This document shows positions 13,201 through 23,434 of a stretch of 64,000 nucleotides of DNA, piece after piece. The position numbers were made by a program, and so were the translations under genes. The DNA is from Diogma glabrata (Eukaryota; Arthropoda; Insecta; Diptera; Cylindrotomidae): the NCBI GenBank assembly GCA_963693315.1, contig OY856186.1, positions 457,433,892 to 457,497,891 of the forward strand, given 5' to 3'. Below the pieces are notes generated by a model. That model saw only the letters and a program-made list of their open reading frames with translations, was not told the origin of the DNA and searched no databases. Each line of letters starts with the position of its first letter. Position 1 is the stretch's first letter.

Positions 13201-16200
13201 AAAATAAGTTGCTTGCTTATTTCGATACCGAGATGAAACAATTCTAATCGTCAACTACATGGAGCATTTACTCAATGTTAAAATCCACGTTGAACGTGGG
13301 ACAACAGAAGGACAACATCGATATCTCAAAATTCAACAATTTGCGAGCTCTTTTGAAGCGTAAAAATGACAGCAATTTTGCGAAGAAATCAAGAATCTTC
13401 ACCTTTGAAGAAATCTACAAATTCCTGAAGGACACTCCCGACGATGTTTATTGATAATTTTGATAATTTAACGCTGATAATTTTTTTGTTTCATTTTCCT
13501 AACCTCACAATTTTAAGGTGGCCCTTATTGTCGGTGTCTATGGTGCTTGTCGACGAAGCGAATTGTTGAATTTGAACGTAAAGGATGTCGAATATATGGA
13601 CACTGGTATTAAAATTACCGTACCGAAAACGAAAACCAAAATCATTCGACAATTTGTCATCAACGAAGGAAGTGATCGGGACGTACAAAATTGGTTGAAA
13701 TTTTCAAGATGTATTCAGGACTACCTCCTCATGGCGTTATCACCGACAGATTCTTTTTGGGTTTTCGTAAAGGCAAATGCATCAAACAGCCGATCGGCAA
13801 TAACACGATTGGAGGCTATCCGAAAATAATTGCAATTTTCTTGAATCTTTCGTCACTGGGTGAGTACACTTGTTGGCAAATTCGGGTGTGAATTTAACTA
13901 CAATTAAGCAACATGGTGGTTGGGAGTCTGATAAAGTTACAGAAAAATACATTCAACACTCGCTCAACAATAATCGTAAAATTGCTGACAGCATCATGGG
14001 TTCGAAAATTGTTAGAGCTGATAACGTTACCACTGTTACGTTACCATAACAACCACTGCTCAATCCAGTGAATCAATCATTGAAAATGGCAATGTTTCAG
14101 CCGGTACAACTCTTACAATAATTTCGAAACAAACAAGCCGAACAAACTTGAAAGTGGTTGGAGAGCCTTTGCCACAACAACCGATTTCTGGAGGATATTC
14201 ATTCAATAACTTGCACAATTGCTCTTTCAACTTTGGTCAAAAGTAATGTTTTCATTTATTTCTACTTTATTAATAAAAATGAATACCAACACAAACGCAC
14301 CGTTTCGTCTTTTAAATTGGCAGCAGTGCGGCAATGAAAAAGCAGTGCTGAAATCAAAAATCAGTGCGGAAATAACTCACTTTTCCGCACTCAAACGAGT
14401 TTCGATATATGTCGTATTGTGATACTCGAGTGCAGAAAAGTAATTTTTGTTATATAACTAATTAAAGTGAATTGTGTGAAAAGTGGCTTATGATTAATTG
14501 ATATAATTTATTCTTTATTAATTCTTAAATCGCTTATATCACAAATAGTTGCAAATTCTGACATAAGTTTTTTCGTTCGTAACCATTTTTATTCGTTTAG
14601 ATTTAGAGAGCTCAGCAAGTGGTTTGTTTTTCTGACTAATTTACTTAAAACGCTCAGCCCAACCACTTCGAATGAAACACCATTTCAAATACAAACTGTT
14701 TTCTAAATTTAATCGTATTAATGTTAAATATGAAAGATCGTATAAATTGGTATACACATGACATGAATCCTACCACTTTTAGTCAAAATAATTTTGATAA
14801 GCCTAAAAAAAATATTCAATATAAAATTCAAATATTTTATCAATAATAGATCTAATATTATAACGCTGTAACTTTACTGTAGAAAAGTATATTTTTATTT
14901 TATAAATTATACCTATTTAAAGCTACTGATACTATAGTAATTGAAATGCAAATTAAAATCAAAGAATGTAAGAATCCTTTGATGGAAAACTATATTGTTA
15001 TTCATGTCGTTTACGTAAAACTTTTTCTTTTATTTTTTGTACTCGTAACGAATGAATTACTCTCACGAATGACATGCACGCACGGAAATAACATTGTTTA
15101 CTGTTTGTTACATTTTTTCTATTGTTTTGCATTTTCTTCATATCTTTTTTAACTTAAGTAAAACAAATACAAGGGTGGTTGGATAAGGATTGTGTTACAG
15201 ACACAGAATGTGTAAGATAAAAATTTCACGATCTTTATCCCAAAACTCTGTATCCTATCTTGCAGGTCTATCAGTTTTATGATTATTTTCGAATCTTATA
15301 ACAATTAAATATTACAAAAAATAAGAATTTTTCTTCTAAAGTTTGAAAATAATTTTTTAACATATTTATACACCCCCGTGCATTTCTTTGTGTTGATGTG
15401 ACGATGTAATGAACTTATTAAGGAAGTTTTTATATATAAAAAGGAAAATACAAAAATTATCCATTTTCATTTTATTTTATTGTTGGTGGAATTTTAATTT
15501 GATTTTTCTTTTGTTGTTTTGTGTAAATAAAATGTTTATTAGACGTAGTGAAAGTGCAATTTGTCTTATCAACTAATATTTATGTCACAAAACTATTTGC
15601 TATACACATAAATGTTTAAATTTTTGTTGAAGGATTTTTAAGGTATGGAAATGTACTTTTTTTTTGTTTCTTAGAATAAATTAGGAGGAGAAACGTTTAT
15701 TGAAAAGTTATCGATTCATAGTTTAGAAGCACAATATAAGCAATTGAAAAGTGAAATGCAGTCAATGCAAAAATTTTTATGGTAAACGTTTTTGATGTTA
15801 TCAATGGGAATTGTTGATAATTTGATTTTTATTTTATTTTATTATAGTGAAAAACAGGAACATGATAAACAAATTCAAAGAAAATTTGATAAAACGATTA
15901 TTGATGAAGACGTAGTTACAAAATTAGAACCTGAAAAATTAATGGTAAGATTAGGCTTATAAAACTCGATTTGATTTTAAAATTAATAAAGCTATGTTTT
16001 TTCCTATTTTGCAGGTATTATTGAAATCCCAAGAAAATCAGAAACGTGACTTACAAAACGAATTAAATGATAATCAAAATTTGGTTGGAAACCAAATTAA
16101 TTTAATGTACGATGATAAAATGGTTTGTAGCGTAAAAAACAAAAAATATTGTAACAGTAATAATATTAATAATGGTGAACCATTAGACAAATCATCTAAA

Positions 16201-19200
16201 AATAAATCATTGTCATCATCATTTAAAGTAAACTCACTAACCTCACCTACCCAATCATTAAAATCATCGTCAGTTAAAATCAAAGATTATCATAAAAAAT
16301 CATTATCAATATTATCGACAAAAGATTTTCCTTATAATACAGAACAAAATTTGATCGAAAAAAAAAAATTTATTACTGATAATAATGATGATTTAACATT
16401 TATGAAAAAAAATTCATTGTCATCAAAGGATAATAATAACGAAAAGGAAATTAATAACAATTCTGATGAATTTAAAGTGATTATTGGTAAGTCAATAAAT
16501 GTTTATAAATTCATCAGAAAAATAATTTTTTATAAGTCTATATATTTTAAATAACAATAAACACGTTCAAGGTATCTCTCCGATAATTATTTAGATGGTG
16601 AAGCTAACGAATGTCTGAGAACATCTATATATCAATTCACTCTCATATATGTTGTTATTTTTGAATTGAAAATATGAATTATTTAGTTTGTTTTTTGGTA
16701 TCATTTCCATTTTATCATTGCTAACAATACAAAAAAACAACAAAATGGGTTATGTGAATATTTTATTTTTAGTTATCAGATAAATTTATATCTTCAGGAT
16801 GGTAATTTAGTCTTTTATTAGAACTTTAATGTGCGTTTTGATAACATAAAATTGATCTCTTTAAGTTTAATGTAAATGTAGAATTTATTTGGTGCCCTGT
16901 GGCAAATGTGGTTAAAATTCTTGTTTGTGAAGTTATACATGGGTAGTGAAATCCGAAATTCTACGTCCACGCCGTGCTACCTGGGTAATGCTAACAGAAT
17001 TAGGTTGGTGTAGTTGAGAGGGGCAGAGTAAATACTGCTTATACTCAATGATTCTGCACCATGGCGAGTCATTGGCGCCACAAAACCAATGCAACTCAAG
17101 CGTCTGTTCTCCATGTTAGGGGCGGCTTGGAGCGGGCGTCTGTCTTGGATCAAGCGGCTCGCTATATAAACGTGTAGCAAGCGTCTGTTCTCCATGTTAG
17201 GGGCGGTTTGTAGCGGGCGTCTGTCTTGGATCAAGCGGCTCGCTATATAAACATGTAAAAAGGTTGTTTCTGGTGACCTAAAGATGCAGAACGAACCCAT
17301 TCACGAAAATTTGGGTTGGGCGAAGGGCTAACACCCCATTTCCGTAAAAAACTACTTGTCATGAATTCTGTACACAGGCCTCGGATTATCTCGGATTCAC
17401 TATTAGAACGACCTCGGAAACTGTACCCGGACTACGATTTAAAAATGGGAACCTGGAACGTGCTAAGCCTTAGAAGACCAGGAGATCTACTGAAACTTAC
17501 AAACCAAATCAATAGCTATACACTGGATATAGTGGCGTTACAAGAACTAAGATGGCCAGGGAGTGGAATCCACGAAACAGCCAAAGGATACACTCTCTAC
17601 TATTGCGGTCATGAAAACGGAGGAGAATTTGGAGTTGGCTTTCTCACACATCGTCGCGTGAATCAACATGTTATCGACTTTCGCCCAATTAATATGCGGA
17701 TATGCACAATGAGAATCCGCACGCAAAAATTTAATGTAACGATCATCAATGTTCATGCACCTACTGAAGACAAAGCAGATGACATTAAAGACCTGTTCTT
17801 CCTAGAACTCGAAGAAGTCATCAATAACATCCCGCGGCACGATATAAAAATCGTGGTAGGTGACTTCAATGCGCAAATTGGTAGAAGTGCAGAACTTAAA
17901 ACACATGTCGGCCCTAACAGCTTGCATCATGCTAGTAACAATAACGGCTTTCGCACAGCTGAACTGGCTATGATGTATGATCTAGTAATATCTAGCACTT
18001 TCTTTCCTCATAAGAGAATCCACAAAGCAACGTGGAAATCAAATGATGGAAGAACTGAAAATCAAATCGATCACGTCATGATTTCTAAGAGACACTCTAC
18101 AAGTGTAACTGACGTTCGATCATACAGAGGTGCTGATATGGACACCGATCATATGCTTGTCATCTTTAAGTATAAGTGCAAATTATCATCTACATTTAAT
18201 AGGCAAGCAAAAAAGACCGTGCGCTGGAATGTCGAAGCATTTAAACACCTGGAAACACTGAATAGATATCAGGAAATTGTAACGCAAAACATAGAAGAGC
18301 ATGACATCCCATCTGAGATGCCATTAAACATACAAGAAGAATGGCAAACGCTTCAATCAACCATCATATCCGCAGCACAAACTACAATCGGAAAACGACC
18401 ACCGAAATCACGTAACGAATGGTTTGATGACGAGTGCCGCGAAAGCATTGACCACAAACAAAAACTGCGAGAAAAATGGTTAACAAGAAATACCCGAAGC
18501 TCCCAAACTGATTATCTATGCGCCAGAAAAGCCTCAGCAAAACTCCTACGGAAAAAGAAACGCGAACACATGAAGAGCTGTATCGAAAACATCAACCAAC
18601 ATGCGGCTAATGGAAATTCGAAAGAGTGTTTTGCCAATGCGCGGAATCTGACCAAAGATTTCCACCCAAGATCTACAGCCATCAAAAATGGAAACAACGA
18701 GCTTACAACAAGTGAACGTGATGTGCTGGAAGTATGGCGATCCCACTTTCAAGACCTACTGAATAGGACGAACGAAGTTCATCCTATTCGAGCAATTGCT
18801 CCGTCATGTGAGGAGATTTTTGTCCCTTACCCAACAATAGAAGAAGTGGAAGCTGCCATCAAAAAATTAAAAAATGGCAAATCACCAGGTATCGATGGAA
18901 TCCCTGCAGAACTACTTAAGAATGGAGGAGCAGCTCTGGTCTCACGTATATATGATCTGATTCTTGCAATCTGGGACCAAGAAGAACTACCTGCTGAATG
19001 GAAAACAGCTCTCATTGTTCCGCTACATAAAAAAGGTGACCGCCTAAAGTGTGCAAATTATCGTGGAATCGCACTGTTGAACACTGCATATAAAATACTA
19101 GCTAATGTCGTACTCGCTCGGCTCATCCCGTTTGCCGAATCTATCATCGGCGACTATCAGTGTGGTTTTCGTCCCAACCGTTCAACCACAGATCAATGTT

Positions 19201-21366
19201 TTACCTTAAGGATGATTCTGGAAAAATGTTGGGAGTACAACATCAGCATTCACCAGCTCTACGTTGATTTCAAGCAAGCATATGATAGCATCATCCGCGA
19301 CAACCTCTGGTCTGCACTCATATGCCTTGGTATTCCAGAGAAACTTGTTTCTCTGTGCAAACTCACAACATCGGGATCAAACTGTAGAATAGTAATCGAA
19401 GGGTCAGTTTCTGACTCTTTTGATATAACATCAGGTGTTCGACAAGGTGATGCACTCGCACCCGTACTATTTAATTTGGCGCTTGAGTACGCGATAAGAA
19501 AAAGCCGCATTGAGACACAAAACTGTATATTTAACAAATCTAGTCAAATTCTTGGCTATGCAGATGATATTGTGCTTCTCGGACGTAGAACAAGCGATAT
19601 CAAGGATAGTCTCTCTCGGCTTGAAAGAAATGCTAAACGACTTGGATTATGCATTAACACCGGCAAGACTAAACTATTAACAACATCCAGGAAAAAACCT
19701 CCCGGCAATCTGAATACTGGCGACTATGAAGTGGAACGTGTGGAAAACTTCAAATACCTCGGGTCTGTAATAACATCGTCAAATGACATGCAGGCAGATA
19801 TTAAAGCTCGTGTCTCAGCCGCATACAGAGTTTTCTACGCATACTCAAAACTTTTGCGATCTAAACATCTTTCGCAGTCGTGCAAACTCACACTTTACAA
19901 AGCATTAATTCGACCTGTGCTTACCTTTGGAAGCGAAAGCTGGACACTGACTTCCTCCGATTGTAGAATTTTATCAACATTCGAGAGGAAAGTCATACGA
20001 ACAATTTATGGTCCATGTAAAGTTGCTGAAAATCAGTATAGAATCCGAATGAATCATGAAATCAGACAGCTTCTTGGAGGCTGCGATGTAATCGGATTCA
20101 TTAAATCTAACCGGATTAGATGGTTTGGTCATGTAGAAAGGGCACCATTAGATAGAATGATTAAAAAAGCGTCCCAACAACAACCAGCTGGTGTTCGTCG
20201 AAGAGGAAGACCTAGACAACGCTGGCGTGATGACATCATCCAAGACCTTCGTGATATAGGATGTCGAAACTGGGGTCAACTGGTCATGGAACGAGACGAT
20301 TGGAAGCTGATTGCACAGACGGCAAAATCCCTCCATGGGATGTAAACGCCAGAGAGAGAGAGAGAGAGAAGTTATACATAATATAGTATTTGTGCTTTAT
20401 GTGCAATTATGCTACATGGATTTTAAATTTATTTTTGAACTATTGTGAATTTTTTCGGGTTAATAGCGAACCGAGGCCTCAAAACGTTTTGCGTATGAAT
20501 TTTTTTAATAAAATCTTTTTTTTGTGAATATTTAGATGTTCTTCAAATAAATTTAATCTATACAAACTTTTATAATGTGACTAGAAATCTTACTGTCTGT
20601 ATTAACAAATTCAGTTCCATTTCCTTGTATGTTTCGTATATTTTCATCAAAATTTATTTTTTGATTATATTTCACAAAATAAAATTAATTGATAGTTGGG
20701 GATTTTAGATTCTAGTTGGTTTTTCTATTATATTGTCAAAACGATTTTTCTTGTTTGTTTATTATTTAGTGGCCTCTTGAGGTGTTAAGATCTTTTTAGT
20801 TTAACATTAAAACTATAATTTATGTAATATCGCAGTATTATACGGATAGCTTTTCATTTTTATTAGACCCTGTTTAGTATATATCTTTTGAATTTCATTA
20901 ATTTTACTTTTGTTGTAAATTTGATTTTATGGGATTATTTTGGTTGCAAACATTAATTATGAGGATAATAAATATGAAAAATTAATTAGAACTAAATTAT
21001 GATTCTACACTTACTTTATTTATTTTGATTATTTATTTTTAATTATTTATAATTTGGTAAAACAAAACAAAAATCGCTAAAATGATGAGAATTGAATTTA
21101 GATAAAAAATATACCTATACCTAAACCGCTTTGAACCGAAAAAGTTTAAATTTACCAACTTTTATTTATTATTTATAACCATATTTACGACAAACCCCTC
21201 TTTGTCTCTTTTGCTCTCTTTTTCATATTTTTATAAAAATAACAACTACAACATAGATGACGTCAGACTACCATCACCCCTAAGAAAATTTCAACCAGAA
21301 ATTTCACCATCAACAAATTTTGCTGAAATTAATTTTACTTGTAATTTTTATGAACCAGAGAAATGA
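4283..21366 (+). CDS. Unrecognised coiled-coil protein gene, seven exons
   Basis: Proposed exons are 4283-4564, 4624-4953, 10382-10522, 15675-15781, 15848-15944, 16015-16486 and 21257-21366. Every internal boundary is AG..GT and the phases match throughout (0,0,0,2,0,1), giving about 512 residues ending at TGA 21364-21366. The first ATG follows an in-frame TAA. Residues 95-204 (exon 2) contain DPMHTLQFLLIELNTRIKIL and a helical stretch. Exons 3-5 are charged heptad-like sequence (KEEEIYKLHDELCKSRKEV; LEAQYKQLKSEMQSMQ) typical of coiled coils. Exon 6 is Ser/Asn/Lys-rich and looks disordered. There is no signal peptide, membrane segment or enzyme motif. A centrosomal or cytoskeletal role would fit such a layout, but this is only a guess. 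The last exon is the least secure: it lies beyond the RTE insertion and was chosen because its phase and stop fit (DVRLPSPLRKFQPEISPSTN). Confidence 0.65.
7325..7800 (+). repeat. Dispersed repeat, inverted relative to 30250-30600
   Basis: The segment from about 7480 (GAGGTGTTCGGGAGATCCCC) through the CCCACCCACC run to about 7735 matches the reverse complement of about 30270-30580, at the edge of the long tandem array. Its first 100 bases (around CAGAGAAAAAAACTTTC and GATTCGAACT) also match the reverse complement of 26940-27045. It is therefore a fragment of an interspersed family, not a host gene. The open frame at 7323-7511 is a by-product. Confidence 0.7.
9060..9130 (+). repeat. 3' tail of the dispersed A-tailed repeat family
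   Basis: The stretch GTGACGCATATTGTAATCCC-TACTACAC followed by TTTTATTAAAAAAA matches the end of the repeat inserted at 46963-47605 (TGTGACACATATTGTAATTC, then the same tail). Only about 60 bases of the family are recognisable here. Confidence 0.6.
10599..10666. repeat. 26-bp direct repeat, 42 bp apart
   Basis: The 26-bp string beginning ATTGGAACATTTTCTCC occurs at 10599-10624 and identically at 10641-10666, so a 42-bp unit has been locally duplicated. Confidence 0.85.
11250..11450. repeat. Cluster of AGATCT/GATCT motifs
   Basis: About eight AGATCT palindromes plus several GATCT variants sit within some 200 bases. They are separated by T-rich spacers of irregular length, so this looks like a degenerate simple repeat and not a set of phased sites. 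Confidence 0.6.
11656..11696. repeat. Perfect 18-bp inverted repeat with 5-base loop
   Basis: GCCACATCAGAAAATTAA at 11656-11673 is exactly complementary to 11679-11696, with a loop of five A. It may be the core of a small MITE or a foldable intronic element. Confidence 0.85.
12786..14441 (+). mobile_element. Crypton-type tyrosine-recombinase element, inactive
   Basis: The element carries a broken tyrosine recombinase (separate entry). Its left end has an imperfect hairpin at 12786-12847 (GCACTAGCCCTAAGTTTTC pairing with the sequence around GAAAATTAGGACGTGTGC) around a GAGCGAAGC loop. Just inside it the motif TTCTGCACTTGAGTACCACAA (12887 on) is inverted at the right end as TTGTGATACTCGAGTGCAG, ending near 14437. 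The right end also repeats GCAGTGCTGAAA/CAGTGCGG motifs. Outer borders are approximate because Cryptons lack regular TIRs, and I could not fix a short target duplication. It lies in the intron between exons 3 and 4 of the coiled-coil gene, in the same orientation. Confidence 0.7.
13098..14049 (+). pseudogene. Crypton tyrosine recombinase, frameshifted
   Basis: The start ATG at 13098 gives MSSGEDSDLEGAAERALQG and stops at 13247. Directly after the stop the same protein continues (SSTTWSIYSMLKSTL, DNIDISKFNNLRALLKRKND, FTFEEIYKFLKDTPDDVY) to a TGA near 13453. A roughly 65-base AT-rich insertion precedes VALIVGVYGACRRSELLNLN at 13518, which holds the first catalytic Arg. After another shift, IGNNTIGGYPKIIAIFLNL runs into LLANSGVNLTTIKQHGGW and TEKYIQHSLN (13870-14049), which supplies the His/Trp box and catalytic Tyr. 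The H-x-x-R box expected between EYT and LLANSG is missing, apparently through a small deletion at about 13869. Family placement rests on my memory of insect Cryptons. Confidence 0.75.
14442..15674. other. Remaining intron sequence, AT-rich
   Basis: This is the 3' part of the intron ending at the TTCTTAG acceptor before exon 4 (15675). No gene, RNA or element boundary is visible. Confidence 0.5.
16929..16940 (+). repeat. Left target-site duplication of the RTE insertion
   Basis: GAAGTTATACAT at 16929-16940 is repeated exactly at 20368-20379, directly after the (AG)n tail of the retrotransposon. The first two bases could also belong to the AG run, so the duplication is 10-12 bp. Confidence 0.9.
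17097..17258 (+). promoter_or_regulatory. Two tandem 81-bp 5'-UTR monomers with TATA-like boxes
   Basis: Units at 17097-17177 and 17178-17258 differ at only a few positions. Each begins CAAGCGTCTGTTCTCCATG, contains a second GCGTCTG and ends in CGCTATATAAAC. Repeated 5' monomers that each carry promoter function are known from some LINEs. Here the TATATAA motif and the position just upstream of the ORF suggest, but do not prove, an internal promoter. Confidence 0.6.
17361..20345 (+). CDS. RTE retrotransposon endonuclease/reverse transcriptase
   Basis: From the first in-frame ATG (17361) the protein has 994 residues; the frame is open back to 17277, and the earlier start would need a non-ATG codon. 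An N-terminal AP-like endonuclease shows GTWNVLSL (30-37), LQELRW with catalytic Glu62, GDFNAQIG (Asp168, Asn170) and DTDHM (Asp261, His264). The reverse transcriptase follows with KSPGIDGIPAELLK, YRGIALLNTAYKILANV, CGFRPNRSTTDQ, VDFKQAYD (Asp636), SGVRQGDALAPVLFNLALEY, YADDIVLLG (733-741) and FKYLGSVI. The C-terminus ends in the RRRGRPRQRWRDDI and basic/Trp-rich tail common in RTE proteins. All catalytic residues I can check are present and there is no internal stop, so the enzyme is probably functional. It would nick target DNA and copy its own RNA in place. Confidence 0.95.
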   Translation: MNSVHRPRIISDSLLERPRKLYPDYDLKMGTWNVLSLRRPGDLLKLTNQINSYTLDIVALQELRWPGSGIHETAKGYTLYYCGHENGGEFGVGFLTHRRVNQHVIDFRPINMRICTMRIRTQKFNVTIINVHAPTEDKADDIKDLFFLELEEVINNIPRHDIKIVVGDFNAQIGRSAELKTHVGPNSLHHASNNNGFRTAELAMMYDLVISSTFFPHKRIHKATWKSNDGRTENQIDHVMISKRHSTSVTDVRSYRGADMDTDHMLVIFKYKCKLSSTFNRQAKKTVRWNVEAFKHLETLNRYQEIVTQNIEEHDIPSEMPLNIQEEWQTLQSTIISAAQTTIGKRPPKSRNEWFDDECRESIDHKQKLREKWLTRNTRSSQTDYLCARKASAKLLRKKKREHMKSCIENINQHAANGNSKECFANARNLTKDFHPRSTAIKNGNNELTTSERDVLEVWRSHFQDLLNRTNEVHPIRAIAPSCEEIFVPYPTIEEVEAAIKKLKNGKSPGIDGIPAELLKNGGAALVSRIYDLILAIWDQEELPAEWKTALIVPLHKKGDRLKCANYRGIALLNTAYKILANVVLARLIPFAESIIGDYQCGFRPNRSTTDQCFTLRMILEKCWEYNISIHQLYVDFKQAYDSIIRDNLWSALICLGIPEKLVSLCKLTTSGSNCRIVIEGSVSDSFDITSGVRQGDALAPVLFNLALEYAIRKSRIETQNCIFNKSSQILGYADDIVLLGRRTSDIKDSLSRLERNAKRLGLCINTGKTKLLTTSRKKPPGNLNTGDYEVERVENFKYLGSVITSSNDMQADIKARVSAAYRVFYAYSKLLRSKHLSQSCKLTLYKALIRPVLTFGSESWTLTSSDCRILSTFERKVIRTIYGPCKVAENQYRIRMNHEIRQLLGGCDVIGFIKSNRIRWFGHVERAPLDRMIKKASQQQPAGVRRRGRPRQRWRDDIIQDLRDIGCRNWGQLVMERDDWKLIAQTAKSLHGM
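20351..20369. repeat. (AG)n tail of the RTE element
   Basis: A pure AG run follows ten bases after the TGTAAACGCC that contains the ORF stop region. Such short microsatellite tails mark RTE 3' ends. It merges into the downstream target duplication. Confidence 0.9.
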
Positions 21367-23434
21367 CGAAGAAAAATAAACAGAAGAACAAATGGTAAGT
21401 TTAAAAAGCACTGTAATAATAGAATGTAGAAAATATTTTCTTTATGTTAAAATAAAAGAAATATAGGAATAAAAATAAAAATTTTATGTGGCACACATTT
21501 ATTTGATAACCCACAAGAAATGAACAACTAAAAATTATCTGAGAGGAGACAAAAATAACCACAAAGAAGAAGAAAATATGAGAGAATATAGCGTGTCTTG
21601 TGTCTAGATGTATTTTTATGGGGATACGGTGGGAAATGGGAAATTTTTGGGCGTTGAGATAAATAAGATTTTCTTGTTGTTTTTATTTTAATACAAAAAC
21701 CGACATATTCTCAATAATGCGGATAAAACAAATTATTAACTTCTATACTTTTCATGTTTTTCCTTTAAAAAAATTAAACACAAAAAATGAAAATTTGTTG
21801 TAAATCTAAGAAAAGAAAAGAAAAAATTTTTCGGTTTTGTTTTATGATAAATTAGGCAGAATCTGAACGTAAGAGAGGACATTTTTTTGTATATAGCAAA
21901 CAACTGCTTAACTTAAAAAGAAACAACATAAGTCCTAGTTGAATTCAAATTTTACATTATTATCGTCAAATCTATCATTGTTCTCTTTAAAGTTTATAAC
22001 ACTAGGTAGTGGTAACGCGTTTTGTGAAATTTTTTTGTAATAAGATAATATTCACGTTCTTGCTTGAAGTCTTCTTAAGGTACATGAAGTCTTTAAAAAA
22101 TTCAAGTCTTTTAATTTAGCTCTAGCTGGTTTCTCCAGAATTTTCAGTTCATACAACTTCTAGTAATTATTAACCTGATTAAAACTTCATGATGTAAAGG
22201 AAAAATTTCAGAACCTATCACTAAATTAAATGTACAGTATGTGTATCAAAAAAATCATTTTCATCAATTTTGCTTATAAATCGTTTATTTCGAGTCATAA
22301 TAAGTTGTAACTTTAAATGTAGGATCATGCTGCTGGCCTCCACTGTTCAGTTATATACGAGAGAAGCAATCATGTTCTATATCTTCAGTAGCACTTCTTC
22401 ATACGAAATCTCAATAGTCGCATTAGTTTGACAACTGAGTTTAAAAGTTGGATCTTTTGTGGAAAAAATGCTTAACATGCACGTTCTAATGTGTCAACCA
22501 ACAACTATACCTATATATTATACATTCAACAATCACCTAAGCTGCCCTTAACATTTATAAGAGTTTGTGTTAGTAAAAATTAATTTCACATACAACTATA
22601 TCGCTCTGAAAGTCCTAAGTATTTATTACATTACATGGCAAAATTTTCAAAATTGTGTTTCCCGTTATTTTGAGTCATAATGATTCAAAAAACTGTACAA
22701 GTATGTCAACACATTATTTGCATAATTTTTTGCTTATAAATCGATTAGTTTACGTGATAATGAGTTGTAATTTTGAATGTAAGATAATGTTGATGATTTT
22801 CTGCTATATACAAGAACCTCGAACCCTTTAAGTACATATGTCATAAGACTAATTTTCATATATTTTGCTACCAAATTTTTTGGATAAACATAAAATGAGA
22901 AAGATTTTGTCTAGAAACATTTGATATATAAAAGTAATTATTTAGACGACATGAAATATAGTTGAAGAGTATTTTTCGATGTCAAACCAACTTTATCCAC
23001 TTCCGACTAACAGGATCAGTTTTTAAATACCATTTCAGATTTTTTGTAAAGAAAACAAAACAATGGCAGCATATTAGTTTAATTTTAAAAATTATATACT
23101 AAACCATTAGCATCAGACCGAACGAAGTCTTGAAATTTTACAAATTAAATATAAATATATGCACAACAATGAAATGTGTTAATATGCATGAACATTATAT
23201 TTTTGTTGATGAGTTATTATATGAACTTGATCAGCTTTTTTTGCTGAAATGCTCTATGGAGGAGTGTAGGCTGTCCTTAAGTGTCCTTTACCTATATAAT
23301 ATTAAAAATTCAATCTATTTTTGGATTGATTCTCACTTGAAGAGTTAAGATAATACGTTATTATTTCTATAGGTCATCAGTTCAGAGCGTTTTTCATTTA
23401 CAAGCAATATTTTTTTTTAAATAACATGAGCTGT
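20380..23434. other. AT-rich flank around the proposed last exon
   Basis: Apart from the candidate terminal exon (21257-21366) and a degenerate duplication at 22200-22800, I see no gene or element. A GTAAGT donor-like site at 21394, 28 bases after the stop, leaves open a 3'-UTR intron. Confidence 0.4.
22200..22800. repeat. Degenerate duplication, copies about 460 bp apart
   Basis: TTTTGCTTATAAATCGTTTA near 22270 and TTTTGCTTATAAATCGATTA near 22729 are each followed by matching GTGATAATGAGTTGTAA-like text, TGTAAGATAATG/TGTAGGATCATG and a CTATATAC/TTATATAC stretch. Copies are diverged. The nature of the unit is unknown. Confidence 0.5.

Larger units (their letters stand above)
16941..20367 (+). 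mobile_element. Full-length RTE-clade non-LTR retrotransposon
   Basis: About 3.43 kb lies between two copies of GAAGTTATACAT. The layout is a 5' UTR of some 330 bases with two tandem 81-bp monomers, a single endonuclease-reverse transcriptase ORF, a very short 3' UTR and an (AG)n tail. The single ORF, the overall length and the microsatellite 3' end are typical of the RTE clade. Base composition is markedly less AT-rich than the flanks. With an unbroken ORF and a perfect duplication it appears to be a young, possibly competent copy. It sits in sense orientation in the intron before the last exon of the coiled-coil gene. Confidence 0.9.

Noticed and set aside
17547..20336. Minus-strand open frames within the RTE
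   Set aside because: They are antisense shadows of the long retrotransposon ORF.
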